NCBI RefSeq assembly: GCF_002776525.5
Contig: NC_045443.1
Span: 39,766,899 to 39,830,898 of the forward strand
Origin: Piliocolobus tephrosceles
Lineage: Eukaryota; Chordata; Mammalia; Primates; Cercopithecidae
DNA: 64,000 nt
Reading direction: 5' to 3'
In this document: positions 1 to 10,264 of the stretch, piece by piece
How the letters are laid out: every line of letters begins with the position of its first letter
Numbering within the stretch: position 1 is the stretch's first letter
Notes under the pieces: generated by a model
What the model saw: the letters and a program-made list of their open reading frames with translations, nothing else
What the model was told of the DNA's origin: nothing
Database searches by the model: none
Program-made: the position numbers and the translations under genes

Positions 1-399
1 ACAGGCTCTTCTGAGTACCAGTTAAAAATCTCAGTTCCAGATCCTCACCTTGCATGACCTCAAGGCTATGTTTTCTGTCCTTCTACTCCTTATGGCCAAA
101 TGGTCCCAATGTACCACCAGGCCATGTTGTTATTTTAGCTGAATGTTCTGGCTTTGGATCCTGCTTTGTTTCTGGTTTCCTTTTTTTCTTTTGAGCTCAG
201 CTATGTATTAAAATATTTTGTTGAATTTGATTTATTATTTGTACATGCTTGTAAAGAGGAGGATGTTCTCTCTTCTATCCTCTATGCTGCTTAATCATGG
301 CATCTTTTAAAAAGCAGGACACTTTTTGAACACAGGCTTAAGATGATCTATTTTGTCTTCCAATGAGATTTGTGTTTAAAAGGATACATGAGAGTTGGA
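1..399. other. No recognised feature
   Basis: AT-rich sequence with short T-runs. I see no repeat family, long open frame or RNA gene here. Confidence 0.4.
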
Positions 400-1000
400 A
401 AAAAGATAGGGATGTGGGTGCAGATTTGAGTAATATTCATGTTGCATAAATAGGCTTCTTCAAGGGACTCAAGACTAAGCACTTGGTGAGAATTTGTGGT
501 GGTGACGGCAGTTTGGTTTGAGTCTTTTAGTGGACCGTGGTGCTGTTAATTGGAATCAGGAATAGGGAAAATTCACATGTTCTGGTGCTTGCAGGGTATA
601 TAGGTAGAGAAGTCCAGAAAGCAGGTGAAAATGTAGGTCAAGCGTTCAGCTCTGGAGATAAATGGGAAATTCAATTTTATAGCTGGAAGTTGGAAACATG
701 GCAGTAGACTAAATTATACAGAGAGGGTGTGTAGGAGTAGAGCTGGTATAATGAGTAGTATTAATGTAACAATTAAGGGTAGTACAATGAGTACTATTAA
801 TATAATGAGTACAGAATGGAATGACATTTATGAGGTGAATCAAGAAAGACACTCTCAACACTGATACTCCTTGCAAATGAAAGGACAGTGAATCTAGGAA
901 TTATGAACAATAAAGATCTTAAAGATGTTAAAATGGAGGATTATCAATGCTGCTATAGATCAATAAGGACAGGAAGTCAGAACATGATAATCATCATGAA
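400..1000 (-). mobile_element. L2 LINE remnant, antisense (degenerate)
   Basis: The + strand reads like the reverse complement of the L2 reverse-transcriptase-region tail. Phrases such as 'gtccagaaagcaggtg', 'gttcagctctggagataaat' and 'gaagttggaaacatggcagt' follow the order seen in better preserved antisense L2 copies at 15180-15610 and 38715-39660. No open reading frame survives. Edges are uncertain by 100 bases or more. Inside it, 750-810 has two near-copies of 'aatgagta(g/c)tattaat', a small local duplication. Confidence 0.42.
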
Positions 1001-1950
1001 AATAGATGAGTTGCTTATATTCAGGTGAATAACAGTGGACCTCTTGGATGAGACAGAGACACGAGGTGGCCTTTAAGGATACATCCCTAACCACCAAGGC
1101 CTACAGAGAAAGTGGTAGATCATATCTCGGATGATATAGGCTGGTGTCCCTATTCATCCGATGCCAGGTGATTGGCAATGGTTCTTGCTAGCCAGACCAA
1201 AACAGAAATTATTGTAAGTTAGTACCCAACTCAGGAAGGAGTATTTCTCCAAATACAACCAATTTGGGAGCCTCTAGGCCTTATGGTTGCTTTCAAACTA
1301 TCAAGTAGCAAAATTGTGGTGTTCAGTCAGACGGACGATAGAGCTCTTTCACAGAAAATGCCCTAGAGTCAATTTCCTCTGAACAGTCAAGGAAACATTT
1401 TCAGGTCTTACTACTTTTGCATAACAGTTTAGCTTTAAAGCAAACTGAAAGCTGCTTTCTTCTCAGTCTAAATTAGAGCTCTCTTCTCTACCCATCCCCT
1501 GCCTGTGAACTCTAGGTGCCTGGGGCCCTGCAGGCATTCAGCAATGTCTCCTCAACTCAAGGAGACTCTTGGACTCAGCCAGGTTTCCTTCCCTGCCCCT
1601 GCCCTGAAGCCTGGAAATGCTCTCCAAGCAGTAAGCTGGGGCAGACATAGGGCCCACCTCTCAAAGATCACTGTCATTTGTTACCTGAAGTCCTATGTTT
1701 TAAGAACCTTTTTTTTTTATATTCTTGGCCTATTATTTTCAATGTTTCTGATGGGAGGGTATATCAGACCCCTGTTAGTTCTTCTTGGGTAGAATTATAA
1801 GTTGATTTTATTTATTTTTAGCGAATTATTTTCCTTGTCTAAATAAAAATTTAAGAAATCCATTAGGATGGATATAAAAGTGTTTATTTTATAGCCATGA
1901 TCAGCAGAATCTCCTGGAAAATAGAGTCTTTCTGATTGTGTTTTCTTTTA
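1001..1950. other. No recognised feature
   Basis: No repeat family recognised. A 95-codon open frame at 1505-1792 (+) ends in a hydrophobic stretch but has no family resemblance and no exon context, so I treat it as chance. Confidence 0.4.
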
Positions 1951-2298
1951 CAAAACAGCATTCAGGCCGGGTGTCGTGGCTCATGACTATAATGCCAGCA
2001 ATTTGAGAGGCTGAGGCGGGTGGATCACTTGAGGTCAGGAGTTCGAGACCAGCCTGGCCAAAATGGCGAAACCCTGTCTCTACTAAAAATGCAAAAAAAA
2101 TTAGCCAGGCGTGTGGTGGTGTGTGCCTGTAATCCCAGCTACTCGGGAAGCTGAGGCACAAGAATTACTTGAATTCAGGAGGCAGAGGTTGCAGTGAGCT
2201 GAGACCATGACGCCATTGCACTCCAGCCTCAGTGATAGAGTGAGACTATGTCTCCAAATAAAATAAAAAAACACAAAAAACCCCAAAACAACATTCAA
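1951..2298 (+). mobile_element. Alu SINE (AluS/J type), sense
   Basis: Full dimeric Alu starting 'ggccgggtgtcgtggctcat' at 1965. The left monomer is followed by an A-rich linker (about 2091-2101), then the right monomer and a patchy A-rich tail ending near 2285. It is flanked by an imperfect target-site duplication, 'aaaacagcattca' at 1952-1964 and 'aaaacaacattca' near 2285-2297, so the insertion is complete. The many CpG decays fit an older S or J member. Alu is a non-autonomous, 7SL-derived retrotransposon moved by L1 proteins. Confidence 0.93.
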
Positions 2299-2520
2299 AC
2301 AGCTAAGACTTCAGTTTAATGAATTGACTCAAGCAGGATAAATCTGACTTACATTTAACTGGCTAAAATAGCTGAAATTAATTAAAAGTTTAAAAATTTT
2401 GGAAGGGCATTTTCTTAGACCACTGGTAATTGTCATCATAGTTGTTTTTCAGTTGTAGAACCAAAAGTTTATATAAAATAGGCCATTAGAACAGAGAAAA
2501 AAATTAAGAATACAGAAATA

Positions 2521-2629
2521 CTATGAGGACCAGGACATTATTTTGTTCCTCACTGTATTCTCAGGCCTGATCATAATTGTCTAGTAGATTGTAGTGCTCA
2601 ATAAATATTTGTAAAATAAAGAATGGGCA
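2521..2629 (+). mobile_element. L2 (or MIR) 3' end, sense
   Basis: Ends with the typical L2-type tail: 'cctgatcataattgtc', then 'gtagtgctcaataaatattt'. Only the last hundred or so bases are present. The next Alu was inserted directly at its end. Confidence 0.55.
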
Positions 2630-2935
2630 GCCAGGTGCGGTGGCTCACGCCTGTAATCCCAGAACTTTGGGAGGCCAAGGCAGGTGGATCATGATGTCAG
2701 GAGTTTGAGACCAGCCTGGCCAATATGGTGAAACCCTGTCTCTACTAAAAATACAAAAATTAGCCAGGCGTGGTGGTGAGCACCTATAGTCCCAGCTACT
2801 CAGGAGGTCAAGGCAAGAGAATCACTTGAGCCTGGGAAGCGGAGGTTGCAGTGAGCCAAGGTCGTGCCACTGCACTCTAGCCTGGGCAACAGAGTGAGAC
2901 TCCATCTCAAAAAAAAAATAAATAAATAAATAAAA
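2630..2935 (+). mobile_element. Alu SINE (AluS type), sense
   Basis: Full-length Alu with well-preserved motifs: 'gtggctcacgcctgtaatcc', 'gagaccagcctggccaatat', 'ctctactaaaaatacaaaaa' linker, and right monomer ending 'gtgagactccatctc'. The tail is A-rich and has become an (AAAT)n run at 2919-2935. I could not identify a clear target duplication. Confidence 0.95.
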
Positions 2936-3070
2936 GGTGTGAGAATTAATGCTGACTCCTTGAAGGCAGGGGCTGTACTTATTTTGCTGAATTTATAACA
3001 CCCAGTTTTGAGTATAGCATCTTGTACTCAAGGAATGCTTCATTAGTTGGATTAATAAATGAATAAAACT
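2936..3070 (+). mobile_element. L2 3' end, sense
   Basis: Contains 'gactccttgaaggcagggg', the hallmark of the L2 3' UTR, and ends with 'ttaataaatgaataaa', the usual L2 terminal repeat. It is a separate fragment from the L2-type tail before the Alu, because both pieces cover the 3' end. Confidence 0.6.
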
Positions 3071-5154
3071 CCATGGGCTACAGATAATACCTCATAGCTT
3101 AAAAAATGTATTTTCAGTTCTGGAAATTTTTAGTCTCCGTATCACTAAGAAGTTATACTAAAAAATGGGAGACAATCCAAATAAATGATGACATGGCCAT
3201 CATGGAGTTTAAACGTAATCTTTTCCAATCTGGTAATGAAAAAATTTATGTTGAAAATATGAATTGTACTGCAAAAGCTAGACACGTGAAAAAGTTTATC
3301 TGTTGGAAATACTTTTTTCCATTTCTGGTTGAAGCTTATTCCATGGAGAAGGAATGGTAAGATATGCCAAAAAGCAGACACAGGCATTTAAAGAGAAAGG
3401 AAAATTAGCGACAATGTACCACAAATCACCACTGGAACAATGAAGACTTGCAAGATCAGAAGGATGTTCCAGACACAAGATGCTGCGGGGCCAAGAGCAC
3501 CTTTATACCTCAGGGGAAGAAAAGGGAGCGAGTTCCTGTGTCTTCCTCCTCCCTCCGCCACATCCTAAGCTCTTTGCTCATTATAAATAGGAGTGCTCAG
3601 TTTTCTTCATGCTTTTCAAAACCAGTTGTGGTGTAAGCGAGGGCCTCTTAATGCTCCCAGGCCAGTATGGAGGCCTAACTGAAATTGGCAAGCGAGGATG
3701 TGTAGAGGGAGCAGGACAAGTAAACAGCACCCTACAAACAGCTTTTTCACTAGTTTTGTTCCCATTGAGGACACGTGAGAGGCTCTATGTGTACCCCATC
3801 AAGAAGGATAAAAAACTCAAACTGCCACAAGACTGCCCCACGTTAATTTTGCTAATGCTAATTTTGTCATTGGACATTTAAATCTTATGATTCACTGATG
3901 TTGGACCCCAGCTATTGGTGGAGATACCTATGGACAGTTAAGTTGAAAAACAACTGCCCCCACAGCCTCCCTTCCGTTGTGCCTGGAATGCACTGCAGGA
4001 CTGCAGTACATCAACGGCTCTCCTTCCTTCAGTCCTTTGGACTCCTAAGCGCACAGTAAGGCCTAGTTCTTCAATGACTGGTTTGTGGGGGTTTTGCCAT
4101 TCCTCTACTCGGCAAAAGACAATCTCCTCTGTGTTGCAACTCTATATCTGGCGAGAGGATAGGAGGGTTGGCGCGACCAGAGCTGGCTACTAAAAGCAGG
4201 CACAGTAAAACCCCACAATGATTTGCCTCTTTTTCAGCTTGGCACATCATGTTAGAAGCTGAAATAGAGAAACATTTGTAATGACTTGCAGTTGGGAGGA
4301 GGTTGATGGCGCTTCTGTAGAAGTCCTGTGTGCCTCCCCCTACCCCTTTCATGGCACCATCATGAGCCACACTTTTGCTTTTCATATTTTAAATTCAGTC
4401 TCTACAGAACTTGCCACAGAAATAGATCTGCACTGACACTCCCACTCTCAAGCTGCCGGCTCTGCAGTCACAGGTTTTGACATTGCTTAAGCCAACCCAG
4501 AAACTAGGAAGTTGAAGCAGAATTAAAGAGGTAGCTACGTGAATAAACCCACTTCCTGGTTGGAAAACCTGGATCATATGCTATTTCCATCTCTGACACT
4601 GTTATAAATCTTTAACATCAACACTATGCTCATCACATAGCGATTGCCTGCATGCTGAAGGTCTTGCTAAAAAAAGGAAACTGTTATACGAGACAGGCAT
4701 ATTTTTGCCTAAGTGAAGGGGCACAGTAGGGATTGTCCTCACTTGGCCCATCTCTGCTGTGGATGCCTGGGCCCTGAAAGAGATCGATGGAACCAGTGGG
4801 TCAGGGCCAGCTTTCAGGGTGGGAGGCGGGCAACCGGGTGGCCTAGTGAGAGGTAAGAGGAGGTGCTGGCAGGTTAGTGGGGCTGAGCAGCCAAGATGGA
4901 GGTCTGGCAAGGTAGCCCAAGGTGTCAGCCTGGCATCAGGAGCCTCACTGTGGGTCTGAAAACCACAACAGCCCTTAAGCACTTGGAAGAATGCTAGGTT
5001 GAGCTAGGGAGAAGGAGAGACCCAGATTTTTGTTCCTAGAGACAAATAATATTAGTTGTTATTTCTTGAGCAACTGTCAGGAGCTAGGCATTAGGTTAGA
5101 AATGTTCTCTATACCCATAACTGTTTATATTACAATGCATTTCATCTGCTAATT
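3071..5154. other. About 2.1 kb without a recognised repeat or gene
   Basis: I recognise no interspersed repeat here. The GC content rises at about 4740-4960, where open frames occur on both strands (4759-4959 +, 4602-4982 -); none resembles a known protein and no convincing splice-bounded exon stands out. Other short frames (3106-3360 +, 3609-3881 +, 4071-4385 -) also look like chance. In repeat-dense primate DNA a repeat-free 2 kb is a reasonable place to look for conserved or regulatory sequence, but nothing in the bases alone shows a function. Confidence 0.4.
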
Positions 5155-5278
5155 CACTCTTTCATATCTCTCACTGGATTGTGAGTTCCTTGAGGGAAGG
5201 GCCTATGTCTTGATGACCATCAGCAGGGAACATAAGAGGGAACTTGTTCCATCATTGATTGAATAAATGAATAAATGG
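5155..5278 (+). mobile_element. L2 3' end, sense
   Basis: 'gtgagttccttgagggaagg' followed by 'gattgaataaatgaataaat' is the L2 3' UTR signature and terminal repeat. Confidence 0.65.
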
Positions 5279-5284
5279 CCCTAC

Positions 5285-5445
5285 ATCTTTTGACAGCCCT
5301 GCAAGGAATTCTTATTCCCATATTCCTATTGATGAAACCAAGTCCCTGCGAGATTAAGAGGCTTGTCCAAGGTCATACATGATCACTAATGGCAACACTA
5401 TGATTTGAACTCTTTCCATTAAGCTGCACTGCTCAGGAGACCAGA
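5285..5445 (-). mobile_element. MIR SINE, antisense
   Basis: Reads 'gatgaaaccaagtccctg', 'cttgtccaaggtcatac', 'atttgaactc' on the + strand, the reverse complement of the MIR core and tRNA-like half. MIR is an ancient tRNA-derived mammalian SINE mobilised by L2. Confidence 0.72.
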
Positions 5446-5655
5446 TCAGAATTGAGGAATAATGGGCCAAGAGAGGTTCCAGATTCTGGAAATGGAGTTC
5501 AATGTGGAGATTTTTCAAGAAGGATTATCTTACTGAAGTTGAGTGAATGGTGAAAATGGAACCAGCACCAGAGCTGACAGTAGCTTCCTTAGCTGCTGCT
5601 ACTACACTCCCTCTGCCCCACCCTCCTGTCCTGCCTATCCCTGCATATGCAAGAG

Positions 5656-5822
5656 GGGTAAGGTTGCCAGAAGAAATCTAGCAGACCCAGTTAAATTTGG
5701 ATTTCAGATAAACAACAAATAATTTTTTAGTATAAGTTTGTCCTATGCAATATCACTGTTTATCTGAAATTCAAATATAACAGGCATCTTATATTTTTAT
5801 TTGCTAACTTTAGCAACTCAAG
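5656..5822. mobile_element. Ancient palindromic dispersed element (inverted-repeat type)
   Basis: The two halves are imperfect inverted copies. The left half has 'aatttggatttcagataaac' (5694-5713) and the right half has 'gtttatctgaaattcaaata' (5758-5777). The outer ends 'aggttgcca' and 'tagcaactc' also match in inverse. I recognise this as a dispersed hairpin-like mammalian repeat but cannot name the family. The structure suggests a non-autonomous DNA transposon or a fold-back remnant. Confidence 0.5.
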
Positions 5823-6114
5823 GTGGGGATTGGTTTTAAAGATGCATGTGGAAATCAGGAGGAAGTTTAAACCATCTCAGTACCAAAAGCTGGTTATTAA
5901 TACATACCATTCCAGCATTGCCATGACTGGGATGTTCAGTAAGGAGCGAGGAGTTCTGGGATGATAGCTCACTGGGTTCCAGATAAACAGCAGTTGTGGT
6001 GACCTCTTGTTATCATCTCAGAAGTGAAGTTCATTGTTCCTGCTCCCTTCCCCTGTGCATCTTCCCATATCATACTTCCCAAGAGAGGACATCTAATTGG
6101 GTTAGTTTGTCACT

Positions 6115-6178
6115 ATACCATATGGAGGGTCTGGCGCAGAATAGGTACTTAATAAATATTTATTAAATGAATGAACAA
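6115..6178 (+). mobile_element. L2 3' terminus, sense
   Basis: Short stretch ending 'taggtacttaataaatattt' and 'attaaatgaatgaac', typical of the extreme 3' end of L2. Confidence 0.5.
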
Positions 6179-6207
6179 GTTTCAAAATGTGTCATCTTGT
6201 AAATGGT

Positions 6208-6540
6208 TGTATTAGTCCATTTTCATGCTGCTGATAAAGACATACCCGAGACTGGGTAATTTATACAGGAAAAAGCGGTTAGTGGACTTAGTTTCATATG
6301 GCTGGGGAGGCCTCACAATCACGGTGGAAGAGAAGGAGGAGCAAGTCATGTCTTACATGGATGGCAGCATGCAAAAAAAGCTGGTGCAGGGAAACTCCCC
6401 TTTTTAAAACCATTAGATCTCGTGAGATTTACTATCATGAGAACAGCATGGGAAAGACCTGCCCCCGTGATTCAATTATCTCCCACAACACATGGGAATT
6501 CAAGATGAGGTTGGAGTGGGGACACAACCAAATCATATCA
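6208..6540 (-). mobile_element. Solo MaLR LTR (MST/THE1 group), antisense
   Basis: In reverse complement it begins 'tgatatgatttggttgtgtc' and ends 'atggactaataca', the termini of MST/THE1 LTRs. It is flanked by a perfect 5-bp duplication 'atggt' (6203-6207 and 6541-6545), as expected for ERVL-MaLR integration, with no internal region. It is therefore a solo LTR left by LTR-LTR recombination. At 333 bp it is somewhat shorter than typical members; part of the region upstream of 'ctcacgagatc' (sense) is reduced. MaLR elements are non-autonomous and have been inactive for tens of millions of years. Confidence 0.9.
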
Positions 6541-6980
6541 ATGGTTAATCTCCCTTATGTCCAGACTATCCATGGACAACTTTGACTGCATATTCTTAGG
6601 TCTAATCAGTTGGGGCTAGGGAATCATGATGGAAAGGCATAGTTTTTTTTTTTTGTTTGTTTGTTTTTGGGGTTTTTTTTTTTTTAGCCTTTTGGGCTGC
6701 TTTCTTCATAGGGAGCTGGGTGTGTAGGCCATCTTGGACATGCTGGTCTATCTGGAACACATGGTCTGACCAGTACATACAACCATGTGATAAACATGGC
6801 CTGTCCAGTAGGCCATCCTTAGCTATTAGCAGCCCGTAAGCTCTATTGTTGTTAGAGTGATAGCATAATTTGTCATCTAAACTGGGATACCTTGATGCAG
6901 AAAAGGAGATTCTATTGATAATGCCACCAGAACAACCAATATAAACCTGAGCTATTCTGGGTAAACTGGGACATATGGAC
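6541..6980. other. T-rich tract plus weak ancient repeat
   Basis: A T-rich tract with GTTT units lies at 6644-6684. From about 6830 to 6980 the sequence ('tgtcatctaaactgggatac' to 'aactgggacatatgg') resembles a dispersed old mammalian repeat containing 'actgggaca' motifs that I cannot name. A 155-codon open frame on the minus strand (6602-7069) runs through the T-tract and into the next Alu, so it is not a gene. Confidence 0.35.
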
Positions 6981-7344
6981 ATCTTACATTTTTTTCTTTT
7001 TTTCGGTTTTAGAGACTGGATCTGGTTCTGTTGCCCAGGCTGGTGTGCAGTGATGTGATCATAGGTCACTGCAACCTCAAACTCCTGGGCTCAAGCAGCC
7101 CTCCTGCCTCAGCCTCTCAAGTAACTGGGGTTACAGGCACACACCACCATGCCTGACTAATTTTTCCCCCATGCCTGGCTAATTTTGCCACCATCCCTGG
7201 CTAATTTTAAGATCATTTGTAGAGATGGGGTTTCCTGTGTTGCCTAGGCTGGTCTTTAATTCCTAGGCTCAAATGATTCTCCCATTTTAGCCCCCCAAAG
7301 TACTGGGATTACAGGTGGAGCCACCGTGCAAACTCTACATCTTA
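6979..7344 (-). mobile_element. AluJ SINE, antisense, with internal triplication
   Basis: Diverged Alu read in reverse: T-rich tail at 6989-7005, 'gttgcccaggctggtgtgca', and terminal 'ggagccaccgtgc' near 7330. Flanking 'acatctta' occurs at both sides (about 6980 and 7336), a likely target duplication. The linker/right-monomer boundary carries three 22-bp tandem units: 7147-7168, 7169-7190 and 7191-7212, each based on 'ccatgcctggctaatttt'. Confidence 0.88.
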
Positions 7345-7560
7345 ATTTCTGTGAATAACAAATAATACACTCTAGAATCCTCTGGATTCTATAATCTTCA
7401 AATGCCACTCTTTGGATACAGGGACCGTGTTAGCCAATCAGCTGCAGTGTGCCCTTCTACTGCATTCCCTTAAGGTAAGTTTATCAGGAGAGATTCTATG
7501 CAATTTGCCTCACAAATCTGATTCATATCATATTTTGCTGAGTATATTTTTGCCTCCATC
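7345..7560. other. No recognised feature
   Basis: Nothing identified between the AluJ and a weak L2-like tail. Confidence 0.35.
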
Positions 7561-7665
7561 ACTCAATCAGAATCTCTTAAAATAAGGGTCTGTGCCATTT
7601 GCCTTTGTATTCCTAGCACCGAGCACACTTCCCTATGCTTAGAGAGTATGCTTGTATCAATCTAA
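7561..7665 (+). mobile_element. Possible L2 3' end, sense
   Basis: 'agggtctgtgccatttgcc', 'ttgtattcctagcaccgag' resembles the L2 3' UTR (product size and order fit), but the terminal repeat is missing. Confidence 0.35.
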
Positions 7666-7808
7666 TAGGTTATGTTATGCTGCAGTAGCAAACTACCCTA
7701 AAATTTTGGTAGCTTATGAGAAAAAATGATTATTTTCTTGCCTATACCAGGTGTCCACCATTGGCCAGCTTGGCCTCTGCTCTACATCCTATTTAATGTG
7801 GGACCCAG
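7666..7808. other. Unassigned flank of Alu insertion
   Basis: This piece and 8132-8330 were one sequence before the Alu entered. It includes 'agcaaactaccctaaaattt', which resembles the 3' end of an old LTR-type repeat on the minus strand, but I cannot name it. Confidence 0.3.
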
Positions 7809-8131
7809 GCTGATGGGGTGGGTTTTGTTTGTTTGTTTTGAGGCAGAGTCTCACTCTGTTGCCCAGACTGGAGTGCAGTGGCATGATCTTGGCTCACTGC
7901 AACCTCCACCTCCCGGGTTTGATCGATTCTCCTGTCTCAGCCTCTGAGTAGCTGGGATTACAGGCGTGTGCCACCAGCCCCAGCTAATTTTTGTATTTTT
8001 GGTAGAGAGGGGGTTTTGCCATGTTGGCAAGTCTGGTCTCAAACTCCTGACTGCAGGTGATCCACCCACCTTGGCCTCCCAAGGTGCTTGGATTACAGGC
8101 ATGAGCCACCGCGCTTGGGCTGATAGAGTGG
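7809..8131 (-). mobile_element. Alu SINE (AluS type), antisense
   Basis: Full-length Alu with a tail of TTTG units at 7823-7840, 'gagtctcactctgttgccca', 'gcctctgagtagctgggatt' and 3' limit 'gagccaccgcgcttgggc' at 8120. Target duplication is 'ggctgatggggtgg' (7809-7822) against 'gctgatagagtgg' (8119-8131). Confidence 0.95.
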
Positions 8132-8730
8132 TTTTTATCTGGAATGGTGCAGATCTCATGGCAGAGGAGAAAGGGATAATATTAAGCCATGAACTGTCTC
8201 TTCAAGCTTCTCTCAGAAGAGAGAGTTACTTCCACTTGCATTTCATTGCCAAAGGAAACCATACTGCCAAGTCTGCCTCCTGTGAGGAAAGGAAAAATAA
8301 TTCTCCCACAGGGAAGAAGAGAAAATATTTTTGAACAAGAGTAAAAAATCTACCACAGTACCTAGTAAATGTGAATGAAATTAAACTTAGCATTATTATT
8401 TAGCTCCATAGCCCAGACTTTTCTGCCATGAAGATGGGGTGAGGTAGGATGAGGTGGCTATGGGTTGGGGAAGAGAGCTCATTCTTGTGTATAATATTTG
8501 CAGAGCCAATATGTATGCTCATCTTTCTGTTCTCTGTTTGGGCACATTTACACCTGGGAGAGACAAGAAAAGCTTCAGTGCTGGATTTCCTGCCTCATCT
8601 ATAAGGATTATCATTCTCCTTTGCCAGGGTCATGACTGGGAAGAGTCCAGTTATCCTAGCAGGAGCAGTGAATAGTAACTCTGATTCTTCCAGCTCTGGG
8701 GCTGCATGATGTGAATTCATACCGTTCACT
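8132..8730. other. No recognised gene; unassigned
   Basis: Continuation of the sequence interrupted by the Alu, then about 400 bases with no repeat I recognise. A frame open from the Alu to 8334 owes most of its length to the Alu. Confidence 0.35.
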
Positions 8731-8850
8731 GACACCTATCAGTACCTGGTACCAGGCACTGCATGGGAGCCGGGAAGGATTATAAAATGTCAAGGTCCTT
8801 GTCTTCAAACAGCTTTCACTTAAATAGAAGAGCAAGACATGTGAATCTAT
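8731..8850 (-). mobile_element. L2 3' region, antisense
   Basis: 'tacctggtaccaggcactgc', then 'gtcaaggtccttgtcttcaa' is the reverse complement of the L2 3' UTR ('gccaggcactg ... tccctgccctcaaggag' pattern). Confidence 0.5.
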
Positions 8851-9402
8851 TTCTAGATGAGGTGGAATACATCAAGTCCTTGCTACTTGAAATTCCTGTG
8901 CTACAGCCCACTTGGGCCTCTCTGATTTCAAGTCCTGACCAGACATGCCAGCAGCAGATGGAACCCCAATAGTTATTGCAGTAATGCCTGCTTCCTCCAG
9001 AAAGCCATTCCCACATCAGGTGGAGAAGGTTTGATTCCTACTAGACTGGTTTGACTCCTTCCTTCCCCCTCCTATGCTGTATGCTTTGTAATTGTGAAGA
9101 TAGATTTGGGGATATCATGGCTCTTGTGATCCAGTTTTCTGAAATATGATTATACAATTATAATTAGATTTTTTTTAGTGATCCTTTATTGAATGGAGGA
9201 GTAAACCTAGTCACAGTTTACAGAAGACTATTTCTATCTAGAGGAGCTAATTAGACAGGATTGCTATCAGCAGGGAGTTCTTAGGATCCATCTCAGGCAG
9301 ACCACAGGCATTCTTAGCCATGATACTTGCCTATCCCAGGCTATCCTGTAGGCCATGGCACCACCACCTCACAGAGAGTTACTTGGCTCCTAGGTTAGCC
9401 TT
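8851..9402. other. No recognised feature
   Basis: Unassigned sequence. A weak likeness to L2 around 8980-9090 is too diffuse to call. Confidence 0.3.
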
Positions 9403-9535
9403 ATTTTTTTTTCTTTTGAAATGAGGTCTCACTGGGTTGCCCAGGCTTGTCTCTAACACTTGGGCTCAAGTGAGCCTCCTACCCTAGCCTCATAAGTAGC
9501 TTGGATTATAGGCATGAGTCACTGAGTCCAGGTTA
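9403..9535 (-). mobile_element. Free left Alu monomer (FLAM-like), antisense
   Basis: About 130 bases only: T-rich tail, 'gaggtctcactgggttgccc', 'agtagcttggattataggc', 'gcatgagtcactgagtcca'. There is no second monomer, so it is either a fossil monomer or a truncated AluJ. Confidence 0.7.
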
Positions 9536-9699
9536 GTGACCATTTTAACCACCATGTCTTACCTTGTGTTTTGGGGAAATTTGAGAATTTTCTAAGATTT
9601 CCAGACATCTCTCTTAAAATTATCAAGGCTCAGTTTTATGTCCAAGCACATTTCTCAGTAGGTTCTAGAGCTCTGATCCTTTAATTTTCTGATTCCATG

Positions 9700-9800
9700 T
9701 AGACAACTCAGATTTTTATTTTACCTGTGAAAAACTGAAGTTCAGTTCAGCAATTTGCCTAAAGCTCACATACTTGGTTGATTGAAACACCCTACGATTC
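9700..9800 (-). mobile_element. Possible MIR fragment, antisense
   Basis: 'tttattttacctgtgaaaaa', 'cagcaatttgcctaaagctc' matches the MIR core loosely. The remainder is not alignable by eye. Confidence 0.35.
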
Positions 9801-9973
9801 ATAAAGGTTGATCTTACATATGAACTGGAATCCATTAGGGACAGTTGATGACAAGAATGACTACATTTTTTCTGAGCTCCACATTTGTGAAAACATACAT
9901 CTCTTTTTAGATTTTTCATTTTATAAGTGTCCTGTTAAGGTAATTCCCTTGAGCATATATTCCCTGTTTTATG

Positions 9974-10264
9974 GTAGTATTGGTTCTTTGTTTTTTGAGA
10001 TGTCACCCAGGTTGGAGTGCAGTGGCAGTGACCTTGGCTCACTGCAACCTCCACCTGCCAGGCTCAAACTCAGCCTCCCAAGTCACAGACGCACGCCAAC
10101 ACACCCAGTGAATGTTTTATTTTTGGTAGAGACAAAGTCTTGCCATGTTGCCCCGGCTTGTCTCAAAATCCTAAGCTCAGGTGATCCACCCACCTCGGCC
10201 TCCCAAAGTGCTGGGATTACAAGCATGAGCCACTGCACTGGCCTTATAATAGTATCGGTTCTTT
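9974..10264 (-). mobile_element. Alu SINE (older S/J), antisense, internally deleted
   Basis: Alu from 9990 to 10243 with 'gtcacccaggttggagtgca' and end 'gagccactgcactggcc'. Both monomers have lost short blocks, giving about 254 bp. A long target duplication is clear: 'tagtattggttctttg' (9974-9989) and 'tagtatcggttcttt' (10250-10264). Confidence 0.92.

Noticed and set aside
6602..7069. 155-codon minus-strand frame with a Lys-rich C-terminus
   Set aside because: The Lys-rich part is the reverse of a T-tract and the N-terminal part is Alu-derived.
7851..8334. Frames on both strands resembling 'Alu-type' primate hypothetical proteins
   Set aside because: These are translated Alu sequence, as are those at 1901-2298, 9808-10266, 11078-11395, 18471-18799, 30127-30408 and 63045-63338.
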